From NCBI GenBank assembly GCA_918807975.1, contig OU964921.1:7969498-8033497 (forward strand): a DNA stretch of 64,000 bases, written 5' to 3'. Both the position numbers and the translations under genes were made by a program. Source of the stretch: Aplidium turbinatum. Its lineage: Eukaryota > Chordata > Ascidiacea > Aplousobranchia > Polyclinidae. Under the pieces are notes generated by a model. It made no database searches, had not been told where the DNA came from, and saw only the letters and a program-made list of their open reading frames with translations. Below, piece after piece: positions 12,001-20,509 of this stretch; positions within the stretch are counted from its first letter, which is position 1; every line of letters starts with the position of its first letter.

Positions 12001-14320
12001 TGCAATAAATTCACAGAGGAATGCAAAGTTATAAAACCATAACATGCTTTTAGTATCAACAACATAATTAACCTACTAGAAGGGGTAAAGATAAAGCACT
12101 TCAAAGAGTAGCCTACACTACTGGCAGTGGCGTAGCAGCCACCTGGCGGTTCTGGCTCTGCGCCAGGGGCGGCAGGCTGCAAGGGGGCGGCAAAATGAGG
12201 CTGCACAGTGCACACAGCACGAGAAATGAAGTAATGCAAAAATAAATAAAGATGACGAGGTGGACTTTTTGGAGTTAGCTGTGGAAATTGACAGATTTAA
12301 GAAGCTGGAAGTGCGAAGCAGTGAAACCACGTTTGATCGTAATGCAACAGCGTTTGATGCTTTACAGTGGTTAGCTAAATCACTAAGTGGAAAATCTTTA
12401 AGTGGAAAAATAATAGGAAAACGGTCAAGAGGAGCTCAAACATTTACATTTTTGCACAATTTTCAATCACAAATCAAAAACCCTACTAAAATTTGGCAAG
12501 ACGCACGAGATCGTTCAAACTGGAACATCATTGTACAGTAGGCTACATCGAGGGCTGTATCAGCCATGATAACTACAGAGAGAGAGCTAAATCACACCTA
12601 TTTGATTCGACACCATATTTATGCTTGTGTCTGAAACTTTATCTTACCATTGGTGTTTCAATTGCGAGCTGTGAGAGGAGTTTCTCAAAGCTCAAAATGA
12701 TAAAGGCGTATTTACGTTCTATCATGAATGATGATCGGCTATCAGCTGTATCGACTCTTTCTATAGAAAGAGACTACGTTCAAAAACTTGATTTGAAGAT
12801 ATTATCGTTGATTTTGCTTCGGCGAAAGCTCGAAAAGTTCAATTTTGAGGCGGCTATTGATTTTTTATTTGCCTAATAGCCTACATTTGTTGTCCATTTT
12901 TTGTCTTTTATTTTTGGCCTTAACGCTGAGACAGTGAGGCTTCTTTCTCAAGCATTATAGAACTTCTGAGAAGCGGCACATTATTTGTAATTATTTTTAT
13001 TGAAAAGATTGCTTGAACATGAAACTATTTCAAAATTTGCTGCAGTCTACTTAGGGCGGCATTTTCAACGAAAGCCAGGGGCGGCAGCATATGCTCCTAC
13101 GCCACTGACTACTGGTTAAGGTTTTGGCATAAAAGTTACTTGATGTTTTTCATCCAGGTCGAATGATGGTTGAGGAAATTCCAGGAGAATTCACCCAGAG
13201 TGATTTAGATCCTGACGACATCATGATGCTAGATGCTTGGGATGAAGTTTTTGTTTGGATTGGCGAGGGAGCAGATGAAGAAGAAATGAGAGAAGCACCT
13301 CGGTTTGAAGCAATAGACTAATCAGAGGCTTAAGACGCTTAAAAAATATAAAATTGGCGCAGCTCACCTTAAAGCAAAGATCTCAAACTCAAATTGCTCA
13401 AAGAGCCAAATGAATACTTGTGAATGAACCTGAGGGCCGTAAAGCAAGATAAAATCCCAATAAACAAATCACAGTAAGAACGCAATAAAAAAAAGGTAGC
13501 CTACACCCTAGTAAGAACACACCAAAAACATACGATCGCACTAAACGAAATAGTAGTCGGAACAAAAAGAGACTGAAAACACTGAAAGATGGCAAAAAAT
13601 GCAAACAAAAAGAAAAAACAAAAAATAACGCAAACGCACGATTTCGAACTAGTGCAAAAATCTTGCTACCGACTTTCAAACGACTCACAAAAATATATCT
13701 TTGAAGAGCTGACTGCCGCAATATTAAGGTTACTATTGCGATAATGGCACAAACGTGAACAGGCAATGTGATTGTAATGTAGCAATATGAGTTTCTCGCA
13801 CTTGCACGCAATAAAATGGCTTGACAGTAGCGTAGTCTTGTAAAGTTTGAAAAGCATTTTCACATTTTTTGGAAATTTTAAAATGGTTTTAACGTTTCTA
13901 AATGTATAGAAAAAATATGCAACATTTGTTCAGATACTGCAATCGTTAATTATTTGAAAGTTCAAAATGCACCGCGGGCTGCACCAAAACGGTCTCGCGC
14001 GCCGCGTGTTTGAGACCCTTGCCTTAAAATGTAGTAAGCCTATCGCAGGCCTATAGATGAACTCCTTTTTTTGTTTTTAAAGTGGGCTTCCTACGCCATT
14101 GAGGATGAACGCTTTCATTTAAAATAAAAAAAACTCATTTTTTAGACTTGCTCAAGAATACATAGACAAGGATCCACGGGGAAGAGACCCTCAATGTCCA
14201 ATTATCGAAGTGCAAATGAGTTCCGAGCCTGTTACTTTCACTGGATTTTTTCCATCGTGGGATTTCGATTATGCTGAAAAAAGAAACGCTCACGTGGAAG
14301 AAATGGAAAACCTCAGCTGA
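2976..14320 (+). CDS. gsn: Gelsolin-family actin-severing/capping protein, 3' half of gene (G3 end to G6)
   Basis: Gelsolin severs and caps actin filaments under calcium control in the cytoplasm. Nine exons join in frame: 2976-3098, 3702-3812, 4460-4627, 4999-5076, 6401-6517, 7858-8023, 9748-9915, 13158-13302 and 14146-14320, all with AG/GT borders, giving 416 codons and a TGA stop. Recognisable blocks in order are GLGKIYTFEKIAK (end of G3), YGEFYSGDCYVILYTY (G4), VRVVQGKEPKHLLSIFG, LNSNDAFLIKT (G5), FWELLGGKKEY, PGEFTQSDLDPDDIMMLD and WDEVFVWIG (G6), then GRDP and FTGFFPSWD. It ends just after G6 like gelsolin and lacks the villin headpiece. The ND and DD pairs opening the central strands of G5 and G6 are typical calcium ligands. 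G1-G3 exons must lie left of the window. The family call is firm; the exact paralogue (gelsolin, adseverin or villin-like) is inferred from the missing headpiece. Confidence 0.93.
3702..3812 (+). CDS. gsn: Gelsolin exon b: linker into G4
   Basis: 37 codons, phase 0 to 0. Ends EQKMVDDGSGE, the counterpart of the AAQERMVDDGNGK stretch that opens repeat G4 in villin and gelsolin. Confidence 0.88.
4460..4627 (+). CDS. gsn: Gelsolin exon c: G4 core
   Basis: 56 codons, phase 0 to 0. Carries VEVYRVEGGDLAPV, YGEFYSGDCYVILYTY and IIYYWQGLDATKDE, the core beta-sheet and long-helix start of repeat G4. The reading stays open past the donor at 4628, so the end is fixed by the GT and by homology. Confidence 0.92.
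4999..5076 (+). CDS. gsn: Gelsolin exon d: G4 long helix
   Basis: 26 codons, phase 0 to 0, reading IIASTFLAKRLYDSHEKRPV then QVRVVQ. It corresponds to the G4 helix and the VQSRVVQ strand of gelsolin. Too short to show up as an independent frame; found by its splice signals and homology. Confidence 0.88.
6086..6302. mobile_element. Palindromic MITE with 9-bp target duplication (MULE-like)
   Basis: 217 bp lying in gelsolin intron 5077-6400. The two halves are inverted copies from GGTAACAACTAGAACATCAC at the left to GTGATGTTCTAGTCGTTACC at the right, with the fold centre near 6199. It is flanked on both sides by AACTATAAC (6077-6085 and 6303-6311). Near-full-length inverted repeats with a 9-bp duplication fit a Mutator-like foldback MITE. 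Confidence 0.8.
6401..6517 (+). CDS. gsn: Gelsolin exon e: end of G4
   Basis: 39 codons, phase 0 to 0. GKEPKHLLSIFGHPLMISFGG matches the [22 protein letters not shown] segment of gelsolin. The donor is a strong GTAAGT. Confidence 0.9.
7858..8023 (+). CDS. gsn: Gelsolin exon f: G5 core
   Basis: 55 codons plus one base. TKLIQVEFAANLLNSNDAF and TECYIWKGTGANELE match the G5 core (ALNSNDAFVLKT...YLWVGTGASEAE). The donor is GTCAGT after a phase-1 break; the reading runs open to 8067 inside the intron. Confidence 0.92.
8655..8818 (-). repeat. SINE family B, 3' body fragment
   Basis: In reverse it contains the family words CGGAAACTTCACTCTGT, GGTTCAAAGCCTCTGCATT and a TCAGTCC-like tail. The same block recurs at 37.1, 39.4, 42.3 and 50 kb. 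The tRNA-like head is missing. Confidence 0.65.
8985..9532 (+). mobile_element. Partial copy of the CAGTGGCGTAGCC hAT MITE, itself interrupted
   Basis: Shares AATTAGCAACAAGAA, GCACCATTTTACAG and AATTCAAAGTAATTTTTC with the copies at 52967-53436 and 58521-58993, and ends TAGCTACGCTACTG. The middle is interrupted by the element at about 9019-9237, as the MITE text resumes there. The left terminus is not recognisable. Confidence 0.65.
9019..9237. mobile_element. Short inverted-repeat element with CCTATTTCG termini
   Basis: Inner ends GCAGCCTATTTCGTGCCCTG and GTGGACGAAATAGGTTG are inverted, and words such as TTTCGTACCCTGAA and CAGGGTACGAAAT repeat inside. The same terminus appears at 33515-33545. 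It splits a MITE copy, with ACTCA on both sides. Confidence 0.5.
9748..9915 (+). CDS. gsn: Gelsolin exon g: G5-G6 linker
   Basis: Starts two bases into a codon and ends in phase 1. Encodes GKETNQFWELLGGKKEYASS and NNAPRLFAISNAEG, matching EPDGFWEALGGKAAY and PPRLFACSNKIG in gelsolin. The open reading extends both sides of the exon, which could mislead a single-exon call. Confidence 0.9.
9955..10218 (-). repeat. SINE family A (tRNA-derived), copy 1
   Basis: 264 bp flanked by 12-bp duplications TTGGTATAACTA (9943-9954 and 10219-10230). Read in reverse it starts with the tRNA-like head seen at 35064 (A box TGGCCTAGTGG) and ends in AT-rich repeats. It is about the same length as two other copies in the window. 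It lies in a gelsolin intron. Confidence 0.85.
10384..11747 (+). mobile_element. hAT transposon derivative with C-terminal transposase piece and 8-bp duplication
   Basis: Termini CAGTGTTGTACG and CGTACAACACTG are inverted and flanked by TTTGTAAG on both sides (10376-10383, 11748-11755). Sub-terminal regions are rich in GACGCCGTCAA and GCTGACGCTGACG motifs. The interior encodes FLKYDTPIPTSAGVERMFSF near 10893-10952, the hAT C-terminal dimerisation motif; its continuation PKRSRLSDKRFEMLVFLQGN appears after a nested MITE. The N-terminal and catalytic parts are absent, so it could not move itself. Confidence 0.88.
10976..11416. mobile_element. hAT MITE nested in the preceding hAT element
   Basis: 441 bp from CAGGGGCGCCGTAGCC to CTTCGGCGCCCCTG, flanked by AATATGCG (10968-10975 and 11417-11424). 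It splits the transposase reading of the host element exactly between FGKDNMR and PKRSRLSD, so it is younger. Confidence 0.9.
12125..13107 (+). mobile_element. hAT transposon derivative with 8-bp duplication ACTACTGG
   Basis: 983 bp from CAGTGGCGTAGCAGCC to GCTCCTACGCCACTG, flanked by ACTACTGG (12117-12124, 13108-13115). Two reading pieces remain: DFLELAVEIDRFKKLEVRSS (12260 on) and, in another frame, LKLYLTIGVSIASCERSFSK then LKMIKAYLRSIMNDDRLSAV (12620-12760), the SxERSFSxLKLIKxYLR signature of hAT C-termini. Deleted relative to a full hAT. The third gelsolin-intron hAT in 5 kb. Confidence 0.88.
13158..13302 (+). CDS. gsn: Gelsolin exon h: G6 first half
   Basis: Phase 1 in, phase 2 out. 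Encodes RMMVEEIPGEFTQSDLDPDD, IMMLDAWDEVFVWIG and EEEMREAP, the G6 core. An internal GT at 13303 ends the exon; a TAA lies shortly downstream in the intron. Confidence 0.9.
13375..14021. mobile_element. Non-autonomous hAT element, CAAGGGTCTCAAAC termini
   Basis: Left CAAAGATCTCAAACTC and right GTGTTTGAGACCCTTG are inverted; flanks are CCTTAAAG and CCTTAAAA (8 bp, one mismatch). The right part carries the usual GCACCGCGGGCTGCACC type of sub-terminal sequence. No transposase is recognisable. It occupies most of gelsolin intron 13303-14145. Confidence 0.8.
14146..14320 (+). CDS. gsn: Gelsolin exon i: G6 end and stop
   Basis: Acceptor TTTTTTAG. Encodes LAQEYIDKDPRGRDP, FTGFFPSWDFDY and ends VEEMENLS followed by TGA at 14318-14320. 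The G6 end FxGWFLGWD is recognisable as FTGFFPSWD. No headpiece follows in the next 1.5 kb. Confidence 0.9.
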
Positions 14321-14584
14321 ACAATATTGCCATCCTAGTTTCGTGATTGTGTTAATCAATCGCACAACTATATGCTGCTCGTATATTTTGGAAATTTTGA
14401 TTAAGTGTGGCTTTGAAATGCCGAAATAATGTCGTTCCGATACAAAAGCATTTGTTCTCTACATTTGTACCAATTTTATTGTCTATAATTTCATAATGTA
14501 ATATTAGTAGGCCTATGCTATGTTTAACACAGATAATGTTTACTTTGTAGTTTGTTTATAAGTCTACATGCGCAATTACCACGT

Positions 14585-14590
14585 AATAAA
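14585..14590 (+). promoter_or_regulatory. gsn: Candidate polyadenylation signal AATAAA for gelsolin
   Basis: AATAAA lies 265 bases after the gelsolin stop codon in otherwise featureless AT-rich sequence. Position is plausible for the 3' UTR end; transcript data are lacking. Confidence 0.35.
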
Positions 14591-14839
14591 ATCTTTACAA
14601 TGTCCGTTTTAGTTTTGCGCAAAAATATAAGGACTATTTTAGGAGATTGAAGGCTCATTTTATTTCGATGGTTTCATTCAATTTGTGTCACTGGCTTCTC
14701 AATTTCAGCCTTCAAACAATGCAAGCATGAACGAGTGCTAAAAGCGGTCAAGTAGAATATGGCTAACTATAAGTAGGCCTAAAGTCAAATCAAGTAGAAT
14801 ATGGTCATAACAAGTGGTGTGTCTACACTTTGCAGTGAA

Positions 14840-14895
14840 ACAAAACGGAAACTTCACTCTGGTCAACCTCAGTCTACCCTGTTAACTCGATTGAT
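14840..14895 (+). repeat. SINE family B fragment
   Basis: Contains CGGAAACTTCACTCTGGTCA and CTCAGT, matching the internal block of SINE family B. Only about 50 bases are recognisable. Confidence 0.45.
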
Positions 14896-14989
14896 TAGGC
14901 TAAGTGCCTGAATGTGTATGACACACCAACCTGAGGCTTTTTCTGTGTGATGATGACAATTCCACACTCAATAGGCAACCACGTCGATT

Positions 14990-15300
14990 AAATACGACAA
15001 TTTTTATTGCTGAAATAAAACAGGTTCCCTTGCAAAACGAAATAAAAATGCAATAAATTGAAATTATCAAAATTTATATGAGCAAAAAATAATAGCTTCA
15101 ACATGTGCTTTGTCACAAAGCAAAGCCTTTGTGCATAAAAGTATATTGCATTTGAAGCAACGATGAGAAACTTTGCCGAGATTTTTTTTAATATCCGGTT
15201 CCTCTGATGTCGTCTACACATATAGCACAACGCTTTTTGGATGGCTGTGGTTGCTGATTCGGTTGTGATTAGCCCATTATTTGCTGTCAAATGCACTGTT
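14990..15300 (-). pseudogene. Possible piggyBac-type transposase C-terminal zinc ribbon remnant
   Basis: The minus strand reads ALCYMCRRHQRNRI from one frame and, after a frame change near 15180, HRCFKCNILLCTK and LCDKAHVEA. The C-x2-C ... C-x2-C-x4-C spacing resembles the cysteine-rich tail of piggyBac transposases. There is no DDD core and no terminal repeat visible. The assignment is weak; a host zinc-binding exon is an alternative. Confidence 0.3.
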
Positions 15301-15699
15301 TTTCTTTACAGAAGTAGCAAAGTTCAAATACAAAATACTAAAGTAGCGGATCATTCCTAGTTGCCAAAGCTTGTTTTTCATGTTTTGAACACGTCGAGTC
15401 TTCGTAAAAACTGGTCAACTTTACTAGCCGAGATCGTGCACTGACGCTATAAAAACTGCCTGGACTGGATTGAAACAATACGTTGTAAGCCTACTAGAGT
15501 CCCACTGTTAGTGCTTAGTTTTAACGTGTGATTGATGACTTGACTCGCGGTTGACTGCGACCACTGTGTAGACTACACCAGGGGTCCGCAAATACTTTTT
15601 GGTGCGACCCAAAAAGCAATCGTTCGAAATCTTCGCGACCCAAACGTTTCGGAAGTATATAATTTTGCGCAAAACACTTTGCAAATTAATATGAATTCC

Positions 15700-15846
15700 A
15701 ATACGGTCGTCCCCGCTTATTAAGGACACATCGGGGCCGGACGATTTTGGCTTATTAAGCGGGGAACAATTTTCTACCACTCCTGTGCCTTCAGTAATTC
15801 CGGAATGGACCAAATTGGGCTTAATAAGCGGGTGGACCTATTAACC
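15700..15846. mobile_element. Short MITE with CCCCGCTTATTAAG termini
   Basis: GGTCGTCCCCGCTTATTAAG at the left is inverted relative to CTTAATAAGCGGGTGGACC at the right, and TTGGCTTATTAAGCGGGGA repeats inside. The termini resemble pogo/Tigger-like MITEs. Class is inferred from these ends only. Confidence 0.55.
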
Positions 15847-15848
15847 GT

Positions 15849-16960
15849 GTGCTTCGTCGTCGTCGTGCAAGCCTCTGGGGCCGAAGGTCTACCCTATCCT
15901 TTTACCGCCCCAGATTCACAATGTTCCCGGACTACACTGGAAGGCTACTAGAGAGCAGCCAGTCTTTAGTTTCATCATCCACGACGCGCAGACCTTCCAC
16001 TCCGTTAGGTGGTTTGAAGATGGTACAATCATTGATGATGTGGTCTGCGGTCTGTTCCTCGACACCACATTCACAAGAGGAGGAAGAGGCCATTCCCCAA
16101 TGGCGCATGGTTGAGCGGAAAAGACCGACGCCCGTACGAAGACGGTTGAGGCGCACTCATGCTTGTCTTTGTAGTGTCAGGCCGATGGGGCATGTCTCGG
16201 CGTCGGGGATAAACGAATGGAGTTTGGTGGTACTTGACTTCCATTCAGAATTCCATTTATAGTCCGCCCAACTAGCCGCAGAGATGAAGTTCATCTGCTT
16301 CGTTGATCAGAAGTTGGGCGACTGGCACGAATGGGTGTCTTGGTTTGAGTCGACGGGGGTGCTGGTTTGGGGGAGCAGAGATCTTGTGCTGGAGAAAATG
16401 GTTAGGCTCTAGTGCCCGTCGGCTAAGAAACAGAGTGGCTTCTTCGCGACGAAGCTCAGCAAGTTGGATGCCAGCGAGAATGGCAAAATTGTCCAATGGT
16501 GTGGGACGCAGGCATTCGGTACCTGTGCGCAGGGCGCTGTTTATGGCAGTGTCGATGTTATGGTAGTGAGCACTGCGGCACCAAACAGGTGCACAGTAAT
16601 CTGCTGAAGAGCAGACGAGGGCTAAGGCTGCTATACGCAAAGTGTCAGCACTCGCCTCCCAGCTGGAGCTTGCCAGGCGCTTGAGCAGTGCAGCGCGGGA
16701 TGTCATTTTCTTGCGCAGTGACACCAAATGATGGCGGTATGTGTACGATCTGTCTAGTGTCACCCCAAGATATTTTGGTTCGGGGCAGAAGGACAGAAGT
16801 TTTCCATTGTTCTGAACATGTAGCTCACGATCAGCTTCCCGATTGTGTAGGTGGAAAGCTGCCGCCAATGTTTTGGTCTCGCTGAGTTTCAGTCGCCAGT
16901 TCTGGAGATAAGCTGAGAGAGTTTTCATGCCCTGGCACAAGGTGTCTTCCAGGATATATA
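15849..16960 (-). mobile_element. LINE 3' fragment (reverse transcriptase C-terminus, zinc knuckle)
   Basis: The minus strand encodes a 222-residue open stretch (16940-16272) with LSAYLQNWRLKLSETKTLAA, EPKYLGVTLDRSYTYRHHL and ALVCSSADYCAPVWCRSAH, the thumb and post-RT region of Jockey/CR1-like non-LTR elements. After a frame change, CECGVEEQTADHIINDC (near 16080) gives the terminal CCHC-type finger. The 3' end has a (CGA)n tail at about 15852-15866. Relatives lie at 45.6-49.4, 52.3-52.6 and 63.2-64 kb. Confidence 0.85.
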
Positions 16961-17057
16961 ACCGTGGGCTTAACTACAATGTACTACAATCGAAAGGATA
17001 TATAGAATATAAAGGATATATAACCGTGGGCTTAACTACTGTACTACAATCGAAAGT
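16951..17057 (+). repeat. Direct duplication of about 50 bp
   Basis: GGATATATAACCGTGGGCTT followed by AACTAC...GTACTACAATCGAAAG occurs twice in tandem (about 16951-17000 and 17004-17057), separated by GATATATAGAATATAAA. It abuts the 5' break of the LINE and may be an insertion scar. Confidence 0.7.
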
Positions 17058-17619
17058 ATAAATTTTCTCGTAGCCTACCAAATTGCACGAAACTCAGCAC
17101 ATCAAAGACTATTATGTTGGTATTTATTTTTGCCATACAAGTTATATTTATGGTAAGTTTAAACCGTTTTGCGACCCAGAGTGGATGGTCTCGCAACCCA
17201 AATTTGGGTCGCGACCCACTATTTGCGGACCCCTGGCCTACACAATAGCGATAATGAGTCATATCGATGCCGATTGCTAAAATATAGGAATTTAGACAAA
17301 ATTTCTGAACAACCTGTGACAAAATGCTTCTTGTAAACCACATAATGTTCCAAAAATAACCAAATCAGGTTTAAACGATGCGCAAGTAATAAAAAGTAAA
17401 AGTCAAGAAATAACAGCGTCTTAGGAAAATTCCTTCTATATAAAATTTCAAAAATAGTGAATGGCGTGGCCATTTGGCCACGTCTGATAACAGGTTGAGT
17501 TAAAGCTGTGACTACTGCAATGTATTTATTTGCTGTAATACGTAGGTGAATTTCAACACCTGTAAACTTTGCATTGCAAAATCCGGCACAAGGGAAGTGT
17601 TCGTGGGCTGCACAAAAGC

Positions 17620-17735
17620 TTCACGCGGCCAGCGTGCGGGGTTTGGACCATCCTGGCTTATAGTTATTCAAAAAAAAAATATTCAAACGCAAATAACTGC
17701 TGGCGTAATATTTTATGCGCAAATGTTTAGTTTGA
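17620..17735 (+). repeat. Dispersed repeat shared with 58375-58455
   Basis: ACGCAAATAACTGCTGGCGT followed by AATATTTTATGCGCAAATGTTT is the same here and at about 58409-58452, each preceded by an A-rich stretch. The full limits and class are unknown. Confidence 0.6.
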
Positions 17736-17739
17736 GTTA

Positions 17740-18960
17740 CAGAATGAGGCACATCAATCCTCTTTTGTTCTCCATCAGCATTCTGCATGCCCCACATCCA
17801 AACGAAATGTATGCGGACATCTTCAAATCCTTTTGCAAACTTAAAGGCTTGAAACACGACTGGGAAAGTACTTCCTATAAAAACATCTACCTCAATCTGA
17901 AAACGTAAAATGAAAAAAAGATTGACAAGATTGATCAAAACGGAATAAAGATTTCTTGGAATGAGATTCTTTTGAAAAACAAGGAAATCAAAATCCTCCT
18001 TCCACTTTATCTATCCTCCACGTCCTTTCGGATTGCTGATGGAGGATACAAATGGGGAGAATTCAATAGATCAATACAATCCGATAAAATAACAAATTGC
18101 AAATTCTGCAGAAAATCTGAAGACAATGTGACCCACGTCCTAACCAAGTGCTCCTTTGCGCTGGGAATATGGGAGCGCCTGAAGCAACAATATTTTGACC
18201 TAACCAACGAAGACAGCGAAATAACAAAGGACACGATTCTCCACAATTAATTCCCTGACGGACAAAAGAACAACCCGATACTCCTAACCATGATGAATGT
18301 CGCCAAACACACCATCATCTAAAAGAAGATATCTCTGGATATAGGTGACACATACATACGGAACACAAAACGGTCCACCATACAAGCCCTGTACGTGATC
18401 ATGACAAAAACAAAAGACATAACACAAAAGCATAACATTCCTTTGTCATCTGACATTTCTACTCCTTCTAAACCTCCTCCTACGGTCAGAAGAAAGAAGA
18501 ACCAGTCGAGACTTTCTCTTCAAACGCCCTCTCAGTCGTCCTCGGTGGTAGGGATGACTGATTGCAGCGGTGGGTCTCACTAGCCCAGTACGGTCGTAGA
18601 ACATCTTTGAAGAAGCTTAGACAGCCAAGGGCGTAACAACCCATCTTTAACCCGTCCCTTTCACTCATCCGAAACGGCCAGATGCCGGAAGAGTGATAGC
18701 AGCGGGAGATCTTTAACCGTCCCTTTCCGTTGTCCCACTCGCCCTGGGATGACTGGATTGCAGCGGCCCATCCTAAGAAGACTCTGGGGTCAGCGAAAGC
18801 TACCCTCCCTCTGGCCGCTCCTCTCTGGCATCTCCACCAAATGAGATGTCAAATTGCAGTGGCCCTTTTTCCACACGCAGATGTCCTTCTTCAAGCGGGC
18901 GAAAGAAGGAACACACACACACACACAAACAAATTCAAATAAAATTTTAATTAATTCTCT
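17740..18960 (+). mobile_element. LINE 3' end with zf-RVT-like domain, L1/Tx1-like
   Basis: Readable pieces are LKGLKHDWESTSYKNIYLNL, ILLPLYLSSTSFRIADGGYK and CKFCRKSEDNVTHVLTKC, the C-x2-C ... H-x4-C zinc-binding region that follows RT in L1/Tx1-type elements, then a serine-proline-rich tail (18430-18580) and a non-coding 3' region with two GGATGACTGGATTGCAGCGG-like blocks. It ends in a (CA)n run at 18909-18926 and AAATAAAATTT. Stops interrupt the reading, so it is a dead 5'-truncated copy. Confidence 0.75.
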
Positions 18961-20100
18961 ACTAAAACGCGCTAGTTCTCTAGCTTGATCCGCCATCTCC
19001 TAGTCTGCTCCAAGATCAGCAAGAGAAAAGTCGAGACAGGCAGAACAGCTTGAGGCAGCCAATAACCAAACTTTTACATCCACAGATTACCATCTACCGC
19101 GGTGGGTCCCTTCGGTCGTAGGCTAGTGAGTCCCTTGCCTCCCTGGTAGTTAATCTATCTTCCATGTAGCTTATATACTGGTTGCTGTATAGATTGTGTA
19201 TTGCTAATTTAATTTTTGTATATATTATATTACAAAATTAAGATCGGAACAAACCATATGACGAAATATCTGTTTTACATATGTTTTAGTTACAGGTTTA
19301 TTCTTAACTAACTTGTTCATAGCCTATTATTGATACAAGGTTTTCTTGGACGAGAGATACAGACATGGAACAATGTTATAGCCTTTTATAGAGTTTGATG
19401 GAGAGAATGGCGCCATGGCAATTGTTCATAATAGTTGGATCTGATCGGAAACCTGGCGGCCGCCAGTCAACCAGACAAACGCAGCAAAGAATGGCATTCA
19501 ACCTATTCCTGGAAAACGGACGATGTTTCTAACAAGATATAGCTGCGGTTAGTTTTGAAGTGTTGTGTTGATTTGTGTTCTTCACAGTGCTTCTAAAACT
19601 ATAGAGATACACACGAAAGCACCAGAAATAGTAGTCTACTACTCTACTGGTTTATTATTATGATGTAAAAAATGGCAAAACCTTTTTTGATGCTAACATG
19701 ATGCAGTATATATTGTTAGCCTATGCTTTTCAGGAAAGGATCGACCCAAATTGTTGACTAGAGCAGGCCTTAAAACTCGCGTTTTTTTCCGGCAGCCATC
19801 GTGGCCTACCGAAAGCTCCTTCTCGGCGGCCAAATCTGCGTGCTTGGAGGCCAAAGTAACGATAGCACAAACAAATAAAATTAAACTTGCAACAATGTTA
19901 AAATGATAACTTAGCGTTGTTGAAGTCTGGGCGACGTCCTGCAATAGAATCGTTGTACCACGCAATAACTGCTTTATCGGGATTGTAATCCGGTATTGCG
20001 GGACCATCTAACGACACTAAATTGTTTCAACTGCTCGCAGCTCAGTAAATTGTTTCAACTGCATACCGCATTTCATAAAATCTGACTATTGAGGGTTTGA
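18961..20100. other. No gene recognised; possible hAT terminus near 19765
   Basis: AT-rich sequence with no supported exon. AGCAGGCCTTAAAACTCGCG with GGCGGCC-type repeats at 19764-19850 resembles a hAT sub-terminal region, but no partner end was found. Confidence 0.4.
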
Positions 20101-20509
20101 AGCAGGGTTACCAGATGTAAATTTGGCAAGGAGCCAACTGCACGTTCAAAAAGGGCCAAAAAAGAGCCAACTTTTAAAACAAGGGGCCAAAAATAGGGCC
20201 AACTCAATTTTCAAGTACTAAGAAGCAATTTCACTGAATTAGCAACACATTCTTAGACTTAGCAATATAGCTAAATATTTCACCTAAACAAAATAATTAA
20301 AGTAATACCTTAGTTACGGAAATAGTTACTGTGTACCGTACACAAAAATAAGGAAAATCGACAAACATTATTGTTTGAAATAGGAATCAATCAGCCAAAC
20401 ATTTCCACATTCAATTCACTATCATCCTCCCATTCGAGTTCACAGCATAGCCTACACAATGTCTATGGTAAGTTTTTCCCCAATTACCGTACTATTGTAT
20501 TTCCTACGG

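Larger units (their letters stand above)
15579..17235. mobile_element. hAT-type element, CAGGGGTCCGCAAATA termini, carrying a LINE
   Basis: Left CAGGGGTCCGCAAATACTTT and right TATTTGCGGACCCCTG are inverted; flanks GACTACAC and GCCTACAC (8 bp, one mismatch). GCGACCCAAA-type sub-terminal sequence is repeated at both ends. The interior is a short inverted-repeat element (15700-15846) and a LINE fragment, so the original body is mostly displaced or was never coding. Confidence 0.82.

Noticed and set aside
13398-13863. 137-residue hydrophobic minus-strand frame inside the last gelsolin intron
   Set aside because: It lies wholly within a bounded hAT element, has low-complexity phenylalanine and leucine runs and no recognisable domain.
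15849-16885. Several plus-strand open frames
   Set aside because: They are shadows of the LINE polymerase region on the minus strand.
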